Below are positions 20,401 through 32,459 of a stretch of DNA of 64,000 nucleotides, one piece after another (position 1 is the first letter of the stretch; every line of letters begins with the position of its first letter). Source of the stretch: Cinclus cinclus (taxonomy: Eukaryota > Chordata > Aves > Passeriformes > Cinclidae); NCBI RefSeq assembly GCF_963662255.1, contig NC_085055.1, positions 977,979 through 1,041,978 on the forward strand, written 5' to 3'. The notes beneath the pieces were generated by a model, which had not been told where the DNA came from, made no database searches, and saw only the letters and a list, made by a program, of their open reading frames with translations. The position numbers and the translations under genes were made by a program.

Positions 20401-22183
20401 TCTGAAAGGCAGAGTGTTTTGAAATTTAAATCACTTTGGGCACATGAGATGCTTCCAGGAACAAAGAGAACATCTCGCTATGAATATGCCACCACTATAA
20501 GACACAGATTGTCATTACTGTTTGCTGAGGACAACAATTCTGGCTCTAAGAGACAGCAGAGGAAACACGCTGACTGCTCTCCTCTCATGCTGCATTTCTC
20601 AGAAAAACCCTTGCTGAAGCTAAATATGGATGCTGAGCACCATTGAACAGCTCTCAGTGCCAGCCAGTCCCATGTGGTACCGAGGAGCCCCAGCCTCACA
20701 CACCCAAGGGCAGGGGTACCTGCCCCAGAGCCATGTTCGCTGTTCCCAGCAGATCCCTTTCTCAGGTTCCTGTCCCCAAACACACACACATGCACACGAC
20801 AGCACTCCCTCCCACCCCAGCACTACAGGGTTTACAAAGGTGCAACTAAACTGCATTTTTGCACCAAACTCTTATTTTTTCACCCAAAGGATGTGTCTCA
20901 GAGGACGGGACAGAGGGGCCCTTCACTCAAGTCCCAGCCCCAGAACGCTGAGCAAACCCTGTCCCACAGCTGGCAGTGCCAAAGGGGGACCGTACTGCCC
21001 CTGGTATTCACATGACATGAATGAGGTGATGACAGAGTGTCAGAGCAATGAACCCAGCTCTGTCACACCCAACGGGCACCAGTTAAACTCATGCAGTGAC
21101 ACAGACCTGCTGGAGAGGACTTCTGCTGGCACAACTACACTATGAAGTACAACTGCAATGGCCACCGTTCATCTGTTTCCTTCCATGGCCCACAGGTGAC
21201 ATCCCACTGAAATGTAAGTGAGCATTGGAAAGTGAAGCCATCTGAGAATTTACCATCATGGGGAGCCAGAGAAGGACTTTGGTCAGTGCCAGGATCAGCG
21301 AGAATCGTTTCTGGGCAAAGCCCACCGTGAAGCTCCTGCTCTGCGTGCTGCTCTCAGCCACACCCTTCCCAAAAACTGCCTCCGAGTTTTGGAAAGGCTC
21401 CAGGGTTTTGTCCCCGGGCTCCAGCAGTGCGAGCGGAGGGGCATTAGCCCCGCAGCCCCACGGTGTCCCGGGGGAGATGAAGGCTCCGGAGCCCTGCGGG
21501 TGCTCGGTGTGCAGCACCTGTGGCTCACCTGAGCACAGCAGCCGCAGGGTGAGGGGAACAGCCAGCACCGCCAGGAGGGAGAAGCACAGCGAGTACACCA
21601 GGAACACAAACAGGATGTAGGAGCTGGCACAGTCGGCGAAGCAGCCCCAGGACGTGGGGATGTAGCTGCCCCAACCACAGAGAGGCAAAATGCACATGAG
21701 CAAACTGACGGTCCAGATGGTGAGGATGGCCCATACCACACTCACACGGCGCTTGGAGGAGCTGCAGCTCAGTGTCCCGGTCGTGTTGAAGGTGTAGAAG
21801 TTGTAAGAAACTATAAGAGACCCTTTGAGGTTGCTAGAGATGCCCTGGAATAAATAGATAAACGCTGAGGTGGTGCACAGAGGCTGGGGGAGGATTTCCC
21901 TTGACCACTGCGTGAGCATGAAAATAATCACTGGCACGATGCTGATCAGATCATCTGCTGCCAAAGAGATCACAATCATCGAAACCGTGGTTTTGTTCTG
22001 CAGTTTCAGCAGGGAAACCAGTGAATAAATGCTGCCCAGAAGGACGGGGAGTGCAATGGCAAAAGTAAAGCAGAACAGAAAGACATTCCAAGTTCTCTGC
22101 TCACTGGGTTTGTCCATAACGCTGTGATTCTCAGTGAAGAAGCTCGTCCCATTGAGAGAGAAATTGCCAGGAGTCACAGACAT
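13845..22183 (-). CDS. GPR149: GPR149 orphan G-protein-coupled receptor, complete, 4 coding exons
   Basis: Orphan seven-helix plasma-membrane receptor; no ligand is established, and mouse work links it to oocytes and fertility (family knowledge). Exons: 22183-21254, 20401-20209, 19590-19181, 14420-13845 (stop TAA 13847-13845), giving 702 residues against 731 in human. The order of helices is clear: TM1 to TM6 in exon 1 and TM7 (about [20 protein letters not shown]) in exon 2, with a long cytoplasmic tail in exons 3-4. The tail ends [15 protein letters not shown] then GSSSS, as in the family. N-terminal sequons NFS, NGT and NHS are seen. The E/DRY position reads SYN and the TM7 NPxxY position TPVFV, both family oddities. 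An in-frame ATG at 22195 would add four residues; the one at 22183 aligns exactly with the human start. Neighbouring DHX36 is on the same strand downstream. Confidence 0.96.
18727..18790 (+). mobile_element. CR1 3'-end fragment in GPR149 intron 3
   Basis: GCTTGGAGCAGGAGGTTGGA and GAGATCCCTTCCAACCTGAA match the terminal part of CR1 in plus orientation. Short and diverged; the terminal short direct repeats are degraded. Confidence 0.8.
19181..19590 (-). CDS. GPR149: GPR149 exon 3 (cytoplasmic tail)
   Basis: Starts [18 protein letters not shown] and ends [18 protein letters not shown], both closely matching human. The centre is Gly/Pro-rich ([18 protein letters not shown]) where human has an acidic Asn-rich stretch, so this part has diverged. 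Acceptor TGCTTAG, donor GTAAAG. Confidence 0.93.
19733..19754. repeat. Poly(A) tract of 22 bases
   Basis: Uninterrupted run of A in GPR149 intron 2. No recognisable element body precedes it; treated as a simple repeat. Confidence 0.9.
20209..20401 (-). CDS. GPR149: GPR149 exon 2 (TM7)
   Basis: Begins [20 protein letters not shown], contains TM7 and the conserved Cys-rich end [16 protein letters not shown] (possible palmitoylation site by position; inference). Acceptor CTTTCAG, donor GTAAGTG, one base into a codon. Confidence 0.95.
21254..22183 (-). CDS. GPR149: GPR149 exon 1 (N-terminus, TM1-TM6)
   Basis: Starts [17 protein letters not shown]1 about residues 34-59, TM2 about 68-91 with DD at 77-78, TM3 beginning at CTTSAF (103), TM6 ending [11 protein letters not shown]. 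The third cytoplasmic loop is long. Donor GTAAAT directly after ATG ATG, phase 0. Confidence 0.95.
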
Positions 22184-22419
22184 TGTCCTGGGCATTTTTT
22201 TCTTTGCCTTCTCAGTGATTCTGCAAGTTTTGACCAGCTGAAACCAGAACTGTCAGCTCCATATCACAAGTTTCTTTGTTTTCCTAGACTCTCTTTTGTG
22301 GCATCTGATGAAGAAATATTCAGGTGGCAGCAGCAATAATGACCAGAACTCATGGTCTCAAAAAGCCAGGCAACAATGGAATAGCGAAGGTGCTGAAAAC
22401 AAAAACTGGAATTCTTCCA

Positions 22420-23010
22420 AATCGCTCCCGCGCTGGCAGACGGTGGCTGAGGGCAGCTGAGGTGCCCACACGCCGTTCCCGCTGGCTCTGGCAGGCGCTG
22501 CCCGGCTCCCGAGCTGGGCTGGAGGCGGGCAGGGGCTGGGGCAGACACATCGCGGGCGAGGCTGCCGGACTCGCCCTGCGCTCCCGGAGCCGGTGCCGGC
22601 AGGATGGGAGCCGGGATGCTGCCGGCCCCGGCTCGCTCCGCTGGATCGGCTGCCGGGAGCAGCGTCCCCGCTAAGCCACACCTCCGGGCCGGCTCCGGAA
22701 TCCAATGCAGACACTGCGAGCTGATGTCAGCCCAGGATGCCGTTCCCGTAAGTGCCGAGCCGCTCCCGGGCTGGCGCGGGGCTGGGATGCTCGCGTTCCC
22801 GGCTGCGGGCACATGGGGGGATGCAGGACGGGCTCGGCCCTGCCCTGCAGCGCTCCCATCCCGCACGGACGCACGGATGCTCCCGGACACGCCCGGGGCA
22901 CCCTTCGGGAACGGCAGGGAGCTGTGCGAGCCCGCTGCCATCTGTCCGGTGGTCGCTCGGCTCAGCCTGGGCTCTGGAAACTTTCGTTCCTCGCACGGCC
23001 CCGACCCGAG
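22420..23010 (-). promoter_or_regulatory. GPR149: CpG island upstream of GPR149
   Basis: CpG-dense sequence starting about 230 bp upstream of the GPR149 start. Likely promoter and 5' UTR of GPR149. A plus-strand donor-like CCC/GTAAGT occurs near 22749, so divergent transcription is possible but unproven. Long open frames here are a by-product of GC content. Confidence 0.65.
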
Positions 23011-26000
23011 CCTCATCGGGCGCTGAAAAGCTGCTCTGCTGTACCCTCAGCCATCACAGGCACCCTGCCCTGGCGGAGAGCAGCACCAACACCCTGCCCC
23101 TGCTTTTCCTCCTCACACATTTCCCTGCCCCTGCTTGCTCTCTTCCTCTTCCTCTGCAGCTTTCTGACCCTGCGGACAGAGCAGTCCATCCTGTGGCTCC
23201 TGTTTGTGTTTGGAAAGAAATGTTTATCGGAGTTCTTGGGAAGAAAGGCTATTTTTTATTGCCTTGCCCATTCAAGGCAGGTGACTTTTTATTTCAATTT
23301 GTCTTCTCGCACATGATGAACTGCACCTTGCCACCCTCTGTGCCAGCTTTTATCATAACTTACCATATGGTGAGACCTCCCCCAGTTATCACTGCCCCCC
23401 GTGTCCCAAATTTTCTAAAGAAACAGGGCTAGAGTAGAACAACACAGCTCTGCCAAAAAGGCACGGTGCAGACGGCTGGAGACAGGAGGAGGCACCTTTG
23501 TGTGTGTCCTTGGCAGGACTGTGCCAGGCAGGCATGAAGCTGGAGATTCCTCGGTGCCTGTTCTTTCCTTCTCTACCATCAGATGATGGGAGGTCCCAAC
23601 ACCAGAACTTCCTGCTCTTCCCTGTACACGGATTTATTCCTTATCCTTCTGTGAATTCTCCTCGCTCAGGAATGGTCCCAAAGAGAAGATCCACTGAGGT
23701 GGGACCTCCCCTCTGGCCTCGCTTCACTCAGATCCCAGCAGGCCCAGGGGAGTGGAACTCATGGAACAGCATGAGGCGAGTGATTTGGGGTTTGCTGTGT
23801 CTCTGCAGCAGCAGCAGAACACCTCTTACTCAGTGTGACAGGGAGGTCACAACCATCACTGAGCAAACCCAGCCATGCCACCCTGCTCGGGAACCACTCC
23901 TGCTTTGGAGGCTCCAAAATGTCTGTGGCATGCTGGAGAAAAAGCCAATTACTGTTGTGCAGTCTGTAACACCACACCACTGTGAGAAACTGCACAGGGG
24001 GGTTAAAGTAGAATCCAAACTGCCTAAGAAACAGTTAGCCCTTTCTGAAAGGCAGGAATGAAAAAAGAGGATGGCATATGCTTGGAGTGACCCAGCTGTG
24101 ACCCCATCTGGAAGCACAGAAAATCAGCTGTGTGTATGGAACTTTCTCCAGTAATGACCAAATTAATGGCTGCAAGAGCCATGTGTAAAACTGCACATTT
24201 CCCTGCCTGCTGTGTATTCCCAGGAGCTCTGCCATGGGTTGGCTCAGCCCTTCATTGCTCCATCTTCACTTCCCCATCACTTTCTCTCCCACTCAGCTCC
24301 AATGAAGGCAGAGGGAGCAGATCAGGAAATTCACCCCAAGGATCTGTGATCAAATCGAGTTTTAATGACAGATTGAAAAGCTCTGGAACCAAATTCTGCC
24401 TCTAGAGGACCAGGAACTTGTGTAAGAACAGTGCTGGCCAACACTGCTCTCACCTCCACCCTGCGTTTGATGGGAACCTTCAGGCTGGGGCTGCAAGGCT
24501 GCCAGCAGCTGTAATTCCTGGGAATGTGTGCCTTGGGAAGAGCCCTGGCAGGGTCAGTGTCTCCTCTGCAGAGCACGGAGTCCCACGGGTGTCTGAGGAA
24601 AGCATGCTCAGGGATGAGCACCTGATAAGACAAAGTTCTGCCCTGGGGAGGTACCCTGCAGGTTTCAGATTGGGAATGTGTGGAATATTGAAAGACCCAT
24701 CCAGAAAGTGCAGAGCTATGCCACTGACATCAAGCATTTATTAATGATTCCAGTCAAAAGAAAGAACTCATGAATATTTTAACGAGATTGTGAGGGGAAA
24801 CCTCCCAACGATGATAAAATCACACTTAGCAAAGAGCCTTTCAACTGCAGTGGCAGTTCCAGCCTCTCTGATCTGCACTTTCTGAGACTCAGATTGTGAC
24901 AGAGGCTGCAGAAGGCAGGCTTAGTGCCAGCACAAGCTGGACAGAGTGTGTCAGCAGGATACCAGGGACGATGGAAAGCCTTGCCATAAACATCTTTCTT
25001 CATCAGCCTAGATGGAAACCATGGCTCACTGCCTCAGAGATGAAGGTTTCAGAGAAAGATAAAAGAAATAATGCTTGAGAAGAAGCCAGAGTATTTTCAA
25101 ACACTGAATCTTTTCAATTCATGTGTTTATCTCATTCCCTGGGGCTGATGACAAACTGGACTCTGTGTTCACAGGGAACTGGAGTCTCCATCTGTGTCGC
25201 TGTTGGTAAAACAGCCATCACTGGGGACCCCCAGTCCTCTCACCTTGGGGACACAGTCCCCTCACCTGGGGACTCAGTCCCCTCTCCCTGGGCACACCCA
25301 GTTCCTCCAAGGGAGCCCCAGGCCCTCATGTGAGCATTATCTGGGGGGAGGAGGGACCCAAGTGCTTCTGCCCTGCAGAATTCAGAGATGGGGAGCAGAG
25401 GATGTTTGGGGAGCAGAGTGGTCTGTGTTCCCCACCACAGCATGGCTGCTACTCTATCTTATCAAACATTTCCCACATGCATTAACAAGTATGGCTGCCA
25501 TTATCTGGGTTTCTTCAGAGACTCCAGGATTGTGCTGGGAAAGCTGAGATGAGAACTGAGCCTCAGCAGCCCCTTCCACAGCGTTTGCTTTGCAGAACAT
25601 GTACTTATGAAATATGCATGTGCTGAGAGGTGATTAGGATGCAATTCCTCATTTTGATTAAAATGCTTCTTCCTTTATTTTTACTGAGCTTCACAAAACA
25701 GCCTGATTTGTATGCTTACATAGTATTTTTTGTGGGGTGTTTTGAAAACTAAATTTAACTTCACTGCTATGCATGCAAAAATGAATGCAAATGTGCAACT
25801 TTGTTAAGCTTACATTATTAACCTGAGAGATAAACTGTTAAGTCCAAGCCCAAAATGATGGCTTTAGTTCTGGAGTGAGGTGCTGGGGTGCAGGCACTGT
25901 TTTTAATCACCTGAAACCCTTTTTTTCCAGGATTACATGCCCAGATGCTGCCAGATGCATTTGGCCTGGAAAAGTCGGACTGTTAGCCTAACTGTTAGAC

Positions 26001-29000
26001 CCTGAGCCTAAGTTAGATACCCCATTTTCAGTGTCCCATCAAAAGACTTTACTACTGGAATTCCTACTGAATTACTACTGAAGTTGTTAGGATCTGCAAA
26101 AAAATTCATACTCTAGAGAAAATTGAAACTCATTTGGAGTAAGCTGCATTAGATGGCAAAATGGGCCTTTCTCACAAATGGCAGAAAACAAGCCTTAGGG
26201 GTCAGAAAAGAGATTTATTTCATAGGAAAAGGTGCAGTAATTTTGTTTTCCTGGCCATTTTACCAGTGCTTTTATTACAGATTTTGTATTATTCACTCCT
26301 GTGCCAGCACTCCACCAGGGCCTGACAACATCCAGTAGCATGGTGTTCTGAAATTGAGCTGCCTCCTGAATCAGATTCTGTTATTATTTTAATGTCTCAT
26401 ATATATCACTGCCTCTGAAAGACCTGCCAGAAGCCTTTTCACAGTGAAGATATCACTGGTCTTTGAGCCCCTAACAGTGTCCTATCTGCTATCCTGTTTT
26501 GAGACAGTAAAGTTCCTATTTCTTTGACAATGCCCAGCCTCCCTTCAGTCCTCAATTTCAATTAAAAACAGAACAAAGGTCTTAAGGAAATGTTCAGGTA
26601 TCACTCACTGGGTATCTCTAACCTTCAGTAACAGGCACTGGGAAAACTGTGAGCTGGTGGAGTTTGGCACAGCTCCTTGTTCAATAAGAACATGTCTCTT
26701 AAACCCCCCAAATCTGTTCCAACAGAAGGTGTTACTGAATCCTTCCTACAAGAAAACCTCTGCCAGTGCCAGGATCCCTCCACTCCATTTTGCCTGATGA
26801 TAAGAGAATTCATGGGAGTAACAGAGAGATTTCATTCACCACTCCTCAGTGAAATATTAATGAGCTTTTTTATTCTCCTCTGCTTCTCAGAACTGTTCCA
26901 CTCTTTATCTCCTGCCAGATTTGAATGAGGACGACAGCAAAGGTCACCATGACAATGGTAACTGTGAACTGCTTAAGCACAGGATGGTTTTAGCACTGAG
27001 CATTGCCAAGGCCACTTACAGATGTAGTAGGAATCCTAAATGCCTGCTTATCTTCCATTGAAAAAAATTCAACCTAACAGCAAGTCATGATCAGAGGAGC
27101 AACTCCCTGTGGGGTACCTTGGGCACTTAATGCAAGTGCAGCACTGCAGCCACGAGCAGACAATAAATACTGGCCTGTAGAAATGCTAGAAAGACATTTA
27201 AGAGAAAAGACATTGAAGTAGAAAAAGAGAAAAAAATTACTAAACCAAATTCCAGTGGAAATTATATCACAATAAAAAAAATAAATAAAAAAACCAAAAA
27301 AACCTGGAGTCAGTGTTTTCCCAAAGGCACAGAAAATGGCACACGTTGTCCCAACACAACTGCAAGTTACAGAACGAGTTGCAGGTGAGACAACAGAAGG
27401 AACATCTGCAGTGCAAATGAGCAGAGCCCTGTGTTCAGGCTCAGGGCTAACAGCAAAGTCTTGCCTGCTGGAAGAGCGATGATCTCGTGCGGGTAATGGC
27501 CAGCGCTGCGTCCCTGCGACGTCCAAGGGCTGACGTCCCGGCAAACTCACTGTTCCCCCGAGAGCTGCACTCCAAGGATGTGCACATGGGGAGGGAGCTC
27601 CAGGCAGCCCTGCTCCCCTCCACCTCCCTGCCCAGCAAAACCTACGGCGGGGAAATTCCATTTTCCACAATGCGCTAAGAAAAACTGAAAGAAAGATCCT
27701 TCACTTACTGTGCTCCCAGGAGAAAACCCACCCTGCCTTTACAAACTGCACTGTCCAAGCTGAAGAATAAAACGACTGTCCTTACATCACAGGAAGGAAA
27801 CAACGAAGTCATTTCTATGGATATTTTCTTCTTCCCTCACTGGGCACATGCTGGGTGGGAGCAGGCAAGGGAGTCTCTCCTTACATCACCACAGCGCCCC
27901 AAGGAGGGCTTGGACTAGGGCAGGTACAATACAAGGGAGAGATTTTTACTTCTTTTAACTTCCTCCACACTCATTTTCCCATCATGGCTCATTTTTTCTG
28001 ATCTGTTTCCAGGTAAGAGCCACTCAGGGTGAGGCCAGCCAGTGGCAGAGGTGCCATGGGCACATGAGGGGACAGACTGCCACGAGGGGACAGACACTGA
28101 CCACAGCCACAGGGGTGCCTGAAGCCACAGCTTCTGTATGGAATCCCCTGGAACAGGAAGCTGCCAGCAGAAATCAGCATTTCCACCTCAGGCCGCTGGA
28201 TGAGAAGTTTTAAGGACTTTCTGTCACCTCTGGCAGTCACACCCTCCTGCTGAATGCAGAGACACCTCAGAGTACCTTCCCAAGCAGGAAACCTTTCCCT
28301 GTCAATCACAAACAGCAGAAGAAGTACCCGTGGTTGTCTCCTGTACCATAACCCGTTCAGAAAGCCCCAGAGCCCACTGCAGCTCCAACTAGTGCTCAGA
28401 ACAAGCTGACTGCTCTAAATGGGACATTGTAGAACATAATGAACTTTCATTATTCATTCTCACTCTGAAATCTGCCTGAACATCTGTGCTTGTTGGGATT
28501 TCAAGTGGGATTGTTCAGACAAAATTACAAAAGAATTTGCAGTGCGTGAGAGGAGGTTCTGGTATGATCAAAGGAAGAAAATCAAAGCTTTGCAGGGTCT
28601 CACATGACAGCACTGAAGAATCTGAACTTTCATTCTGCTCATATGCACCTCATTTGTTGCTTTTATGAGTGTTGAGGAGTGCCCAGTTCATGGCTCCTCA
28701 TTTTCACCCATGTAAAACTTCCCTGAGTTCAGAAAGCGAGGCTGATGCCACATGCCCAGGACACCCTGGCACTTCTCAGTAAAGGCTAAACCAGAACAAT
28801 TAAAGGAACATTAATCTCCATCAAACACAGTCATCTCTGCCAAAAGCTGGGATCAGTGAGGGCTGGGGAGACAGGACTGTGCTGCACTTCTGCCTTGTTC
28901 AGTCCTGATGGATCGAGTTTAGTCCTTCTTGACAATCCTGAGAGGCTTTTGTTCTATTTTTACCTCCTCAAACACAGGATAATGTCCCTAAGAGCAGAGT

Positions 29001-31200
29001 GAGAACATCAAAACAGATTCTGGAGCCAAAGTTCAGCTCCTGGAATCAAGGAACCCAATCTCTGACAAAGCTCCCAGAACATGCAGCAATGCCAGAAATG
29101 GCTCCCAGACCTGTATCTTGCTCTGCTAAAGCCTGGAGCAATCAGTCCCAAACCTGCATCCTGTCAGGAGATATCACACTGCTGAAAGATTCCAGGGAAG
29201 TGGAGCCAACATTCCTGCAGCCAAGGAAAGGTTTCCTCTCAGGAAAACAGTTGGAGATAGTCTTGAACTAATTATAACAGAATTTGGAATAGGCCATGAG
29301 ATTTTCCAAAATAGGGAAACCCTTACTACTTAACTGAATTTATTTTGGAGATAATAAATAAACCCCCCAAACTGAGGACAAAGAAAGTTGTAATTGGGAA
29401 TAGGGAAGGATTTTCCCTCATGAAATTGCAGCCCTGAACTCCTGTGCAGTTGCTCCTGGTGCATGAACTGTTCCCAGGCTCTGGCACTGTGCAGCTCTCT
29501 CTTCCAGGGAGGGAGAAGGGGCACAGGTGAATGGACATTCGGGACAGTGGATCAGGTTTGACAAGAACCACAAAAAATTTTCCCATTTCTTTGGATTCCT
29601 GTCCCAGTATGGTGGTTGATGAGAATCAGGTTATTGCAACATCTGTCCTTGTCTTTAAGCATTGCCAGGACTCCTGGCAAGGAATAGGGACCCGTTTTCC
29701 AACTTGCATTTCTGGTTTGTTTTTTTTTCATCTCTCTTAATTACCTGTAAATTTATACTGGTGATACAACTTATCCACTCTAAACGTCTCTGTTCTTGCT
29801 CAGCTGCTTTGAGCAGAAAGCACGGCACCAGAAATATGCAAGATAACTGCATGTACAAAGAAAAATAAATATGTATGAGTCACAAAAAACCACAGCTCTT
29901 GCTCACATGCCTGCACTAAAAGAGTCAAGTTCTGCCTTCAGTCACCTCTTCGAAGGGGTGAAGAAATGACAGCGAAGATTGGGGCACACCACCACTGGAT
30001 ACGATGGAGCTCACATCCATTTTCATGATGAAGTGGTGAAATGGATGAAGAAGCTGCACTCCAAAGACCTGGAGGGCAGGAATGACTGCCAAATGACAAG
30101 TAGGAATTGAGCTGAAAAAGCTGCTCTGATCAGCTGGCTGGCCAGGCACGGTGCTATTCCCACACACACAAATCCAGGGACGTGGGTAACAGTGATTGTC
30201 ACCGGGAATTGTGGAAGCTGTTGATGGCAAAGCATGGAAGCTCATCTCTCAGCAGTGAAGGAGCACAGGGGATGGATGGAGGTGGAGGAAGGGGGCAGTG
30301 GTGGCAGCAGAGCCCCAGGCTGCACTCTCCAGCTCGGGCAGCAACTAATTCACTACCACACCTCTCCCAGACTGACAGAGCACGGCAATGTTTCCTCTTG
30401 TTGCTCTACAGATCTCATTACAGGAACAAATCAGGTACACTCCTTTCCAGACTGAGCTGCAATCACTGTTGATTACCAGCCATTACTATTAAACTCCATG
30501 GAATTACTGAAGTGCTTCCTCTGGAATTAGTGCAATTATCAGCATGGCTAATGGCAAGTGGTTTCAGTCATTTTACCACACACTTCTCATGTTCAGCTTT
30601 ATATAATGAAATAAAAATGACATTTTGACACAGTGTGAAGTGGAATACCTTCTTTCTCAGTGTCTGCTCAGTTCAAGTATTTCCTCTGTGTATTTTCCAG
30701 AGTGGGTGTTTGATCATGATTTTCCTGCACATTTTCCTGCTCTCTAGCAGTGAATCAACTGGAATGCCACAGAAGGGGAGCAGCAATCACAGCAAAGACT
30801 AATGGTGCTTTAAAGGACTGCTAATAAATACACACAGTGTGAAAAACCTGCTTTGAACTGAAGAAACTACACTAAGGACAGACCAGATCCTGTGGGCTTT
30901 AGACATACATTCTTTCCAGATAAGCCATCAGTGTCCATGACAGAGAAAGGGCCTGGAAGCATACAAGTGTTTCTCATAAAATCATTTTCATCTGTACACA
31001 TAAATTTAGAATTTCATTTAGTGAATTTGTTTTCTATAACAATTAAGTTCATACTATGACTGAGAGCAGAAGAACACAAGCAAATAGGAAAAAAAGATAC
31101 AGTGACACCAAAGCAGAAACCTTCATATTCCTTACAAGTGCATTGATGTGAGCTTGAAATATAAAGAGGGAAATTTACTGCGCAAATTGGTTTTGAAGCC
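23011..31200. other. Gene-free interval, about 8 kb
   Basis: No coding exon supported. Open frames are short or lack any recognisable domain. AT-rich stretches (for example 25,600-25,850, with TAAT and ATGCAAAT-like motifs) could be distal regulatory sequence upstream of GPR149, but this is only a guess. Confidence 0.6.
25215..25302. repeat. Small imperfect tandem repeat (about 22-bp units)
   Basis: Three to four imperfect units around CAGTCCCCTCACCTGGGGAC. The minus strand of one unit reads CCCCAGGTGAG. Located in the gene-free interval upstream of GPR149. Confidence 0.6.
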
Positions 31201-31203
31201 AAT

Positions 31204-31234
31204 TTAATCAATTTAATTTAATTTAATTTAATTA
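31204..31234. repeat. (AATTT)n simple repeat
   Basis: About five or six units of TTTAA, immediately 3' of mixed AT-rich sequence and about 130 bp before the 67-bp minisatellite. Confidence 0.85.
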
Positions 31235-31360
31235 ACCTCAGAGAGGTTAAATTAATGCCCCTAAATGTCAACATTAAAAGGAATTTTAGGAAGAACCAAG
31301 TTCTTTCCCTTTGTATGAGGGGAAAATTATTTTGGAGGTAAGAACTCTGCTCACCCGGGG

Positions 31361-31812
31361 CACTCACCTGGTGCCCGGCACTGACCCCTGGGCACACCCG
31401 GGGCAGCTCCGGGCACTGACCCCTGGGCACTCATCTGGTGCCCGGCACTGACCCCTGGGCACACCCGGGGCAGCTCCGGGCACTGACCCCTGGGCACTCA
31501 CCTGGTGCCCGGCACTGACCCCTGGGCACACCCGGGGCAGCTCCGGGCACTGACCCCTGGGCACTCACCTGGTGCCCGGCACTGACCCCTGGGCACACCC
31601 GGGGCAGCTCCGGGCACTGACCCCTGGGCACTCACCTGGTGCCCGGCACTGACCCCTGGGCACACCCGGGGCAGCTCCGGGCACTGACCCCTGGGCACTC
31701 ACCTGGTGGCCGGCACTGACCCCTGGGCACACCCGGGGCAGCTCCGGGCACTGACCCCTGGGCACTCACCTGGTGCCCGGCACTGACCCCTGGGCACACC
31801 CGGGGCAGCTCC
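31361..31812. repeat. 67-bp minisatellite, about 6.7 copies, with donor-like sites on the minus strand
   Basis: Units begin at 31361, 31428, 31495, 31562, 31629, 31696 and 31763 (last one truncated). Copies are nearly identical. Each has CACTCACCTG, which on the minus strand is CAG/GTGAGTG, a consensus splice donor; in the second copy a C-to-T change makes it CAG/ATGAGTG. Because 67 is not a multiple of three and no unit contains a stop on that strand, the repeat gives open frames of no coding meaning. Confidence 0.95.
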
Positions 31813-32200
31813 CGGAGCTCGGCCGCGCTCGCAGCGCAGGGCTGGGTCCGGGCAATGTTTCCTGCAGCAGAGGGAGCTGCAGCCCCGCATTTTCCAGCCG
31901 CATTTCCAGCCGCCGTTCCATCCGCAGGTGCCCCGGGTTTTCACCCTCGAGCCCCGGGTTCGGGCAGGGACACCGGGACATCCCGGCACGGCCGCACTGC
32001 CAGGGGCCGGGTGAGCCGGGCAAGGACAGCGCGGGGTGTTCGGCCCCAAAGAGGCTCCGGGCAGGTAAAAGCCGGGGTTTTACCTCCCTCAGGGCGCTCC
32101 TGCTCGGGTCAGTCCGGCAGTGAGCCGGGGGCATCCTCGGGGTCCCAGGGCAGCGCTGTGCCCGGTGCCAGGGGACCCCACACTGGCAAAACGTAAAGAA
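31800..32200. promoter_or_regulatory. Orphan CpG island
   Basis: CpG-dense block abutting the 67-bp minisatellite, about 10 kb from the GPR149 start and 29 kb from the next island. No coding exon recognised. Donor-like sites exist on both strands: CAG/GTAAAA on plus near 32067 and GGAG/GTAAAA on minus near 32090. Could be the promoter of an unannotated non-coding transcript. Confidence 0.5.
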
Positions 32201-32355
32201 ATCAGCCACTTATTTACTGCCAGACATCTCCAGTGACACTTTCCTAATTCCTCCCGCTTTCTGCAGCTCGCCCTTTTGGGACACGTCTGCCTTCCCCCTG
32301 GTTAACTCAGCCCGCTGTCCCAGTGGCCGCTCCCCAGTGACACCGGGCAGGAGCG

Positions 32356-32441
32356 GGGACACACAGACACACGGACACACGGGCACACAGACACACGGAC
32401 ATGGACACACAGACACACGGACACACGGGCACACGGACACA
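32356..32441. repeat. ACACGG/ACAC-rich tandem repeat
   Basis: Runs of CACACGGACACACGGGCACA arranged as two roughly 42-bp half-repeats separated by GGACATGG. Simple-sequence origin. Confidence 0.85.
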
Positions 32442-32459
32442 GCACAGCGCACGGAGCTG

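Noticed and set aside
22264..23026. Frames of up to 250 codons around the GPR149 CpG island
   Set aside because: Overlapping open frames on both strands in high-GC DNA, with no recognisable domain; best read as promoter and 5' UTR.
23498..24061. 187-codon plus-strand frame
   Set aside because: No recognisable domain, no splice or promoter support, ordinary intergenic composition.
31364..32209. Repeated 66-codon and 116-147-codon minus-strand frames
   Set aside because: Identical frames offset by 67 bp are produced by the minisatellite; no initiation context or homology.
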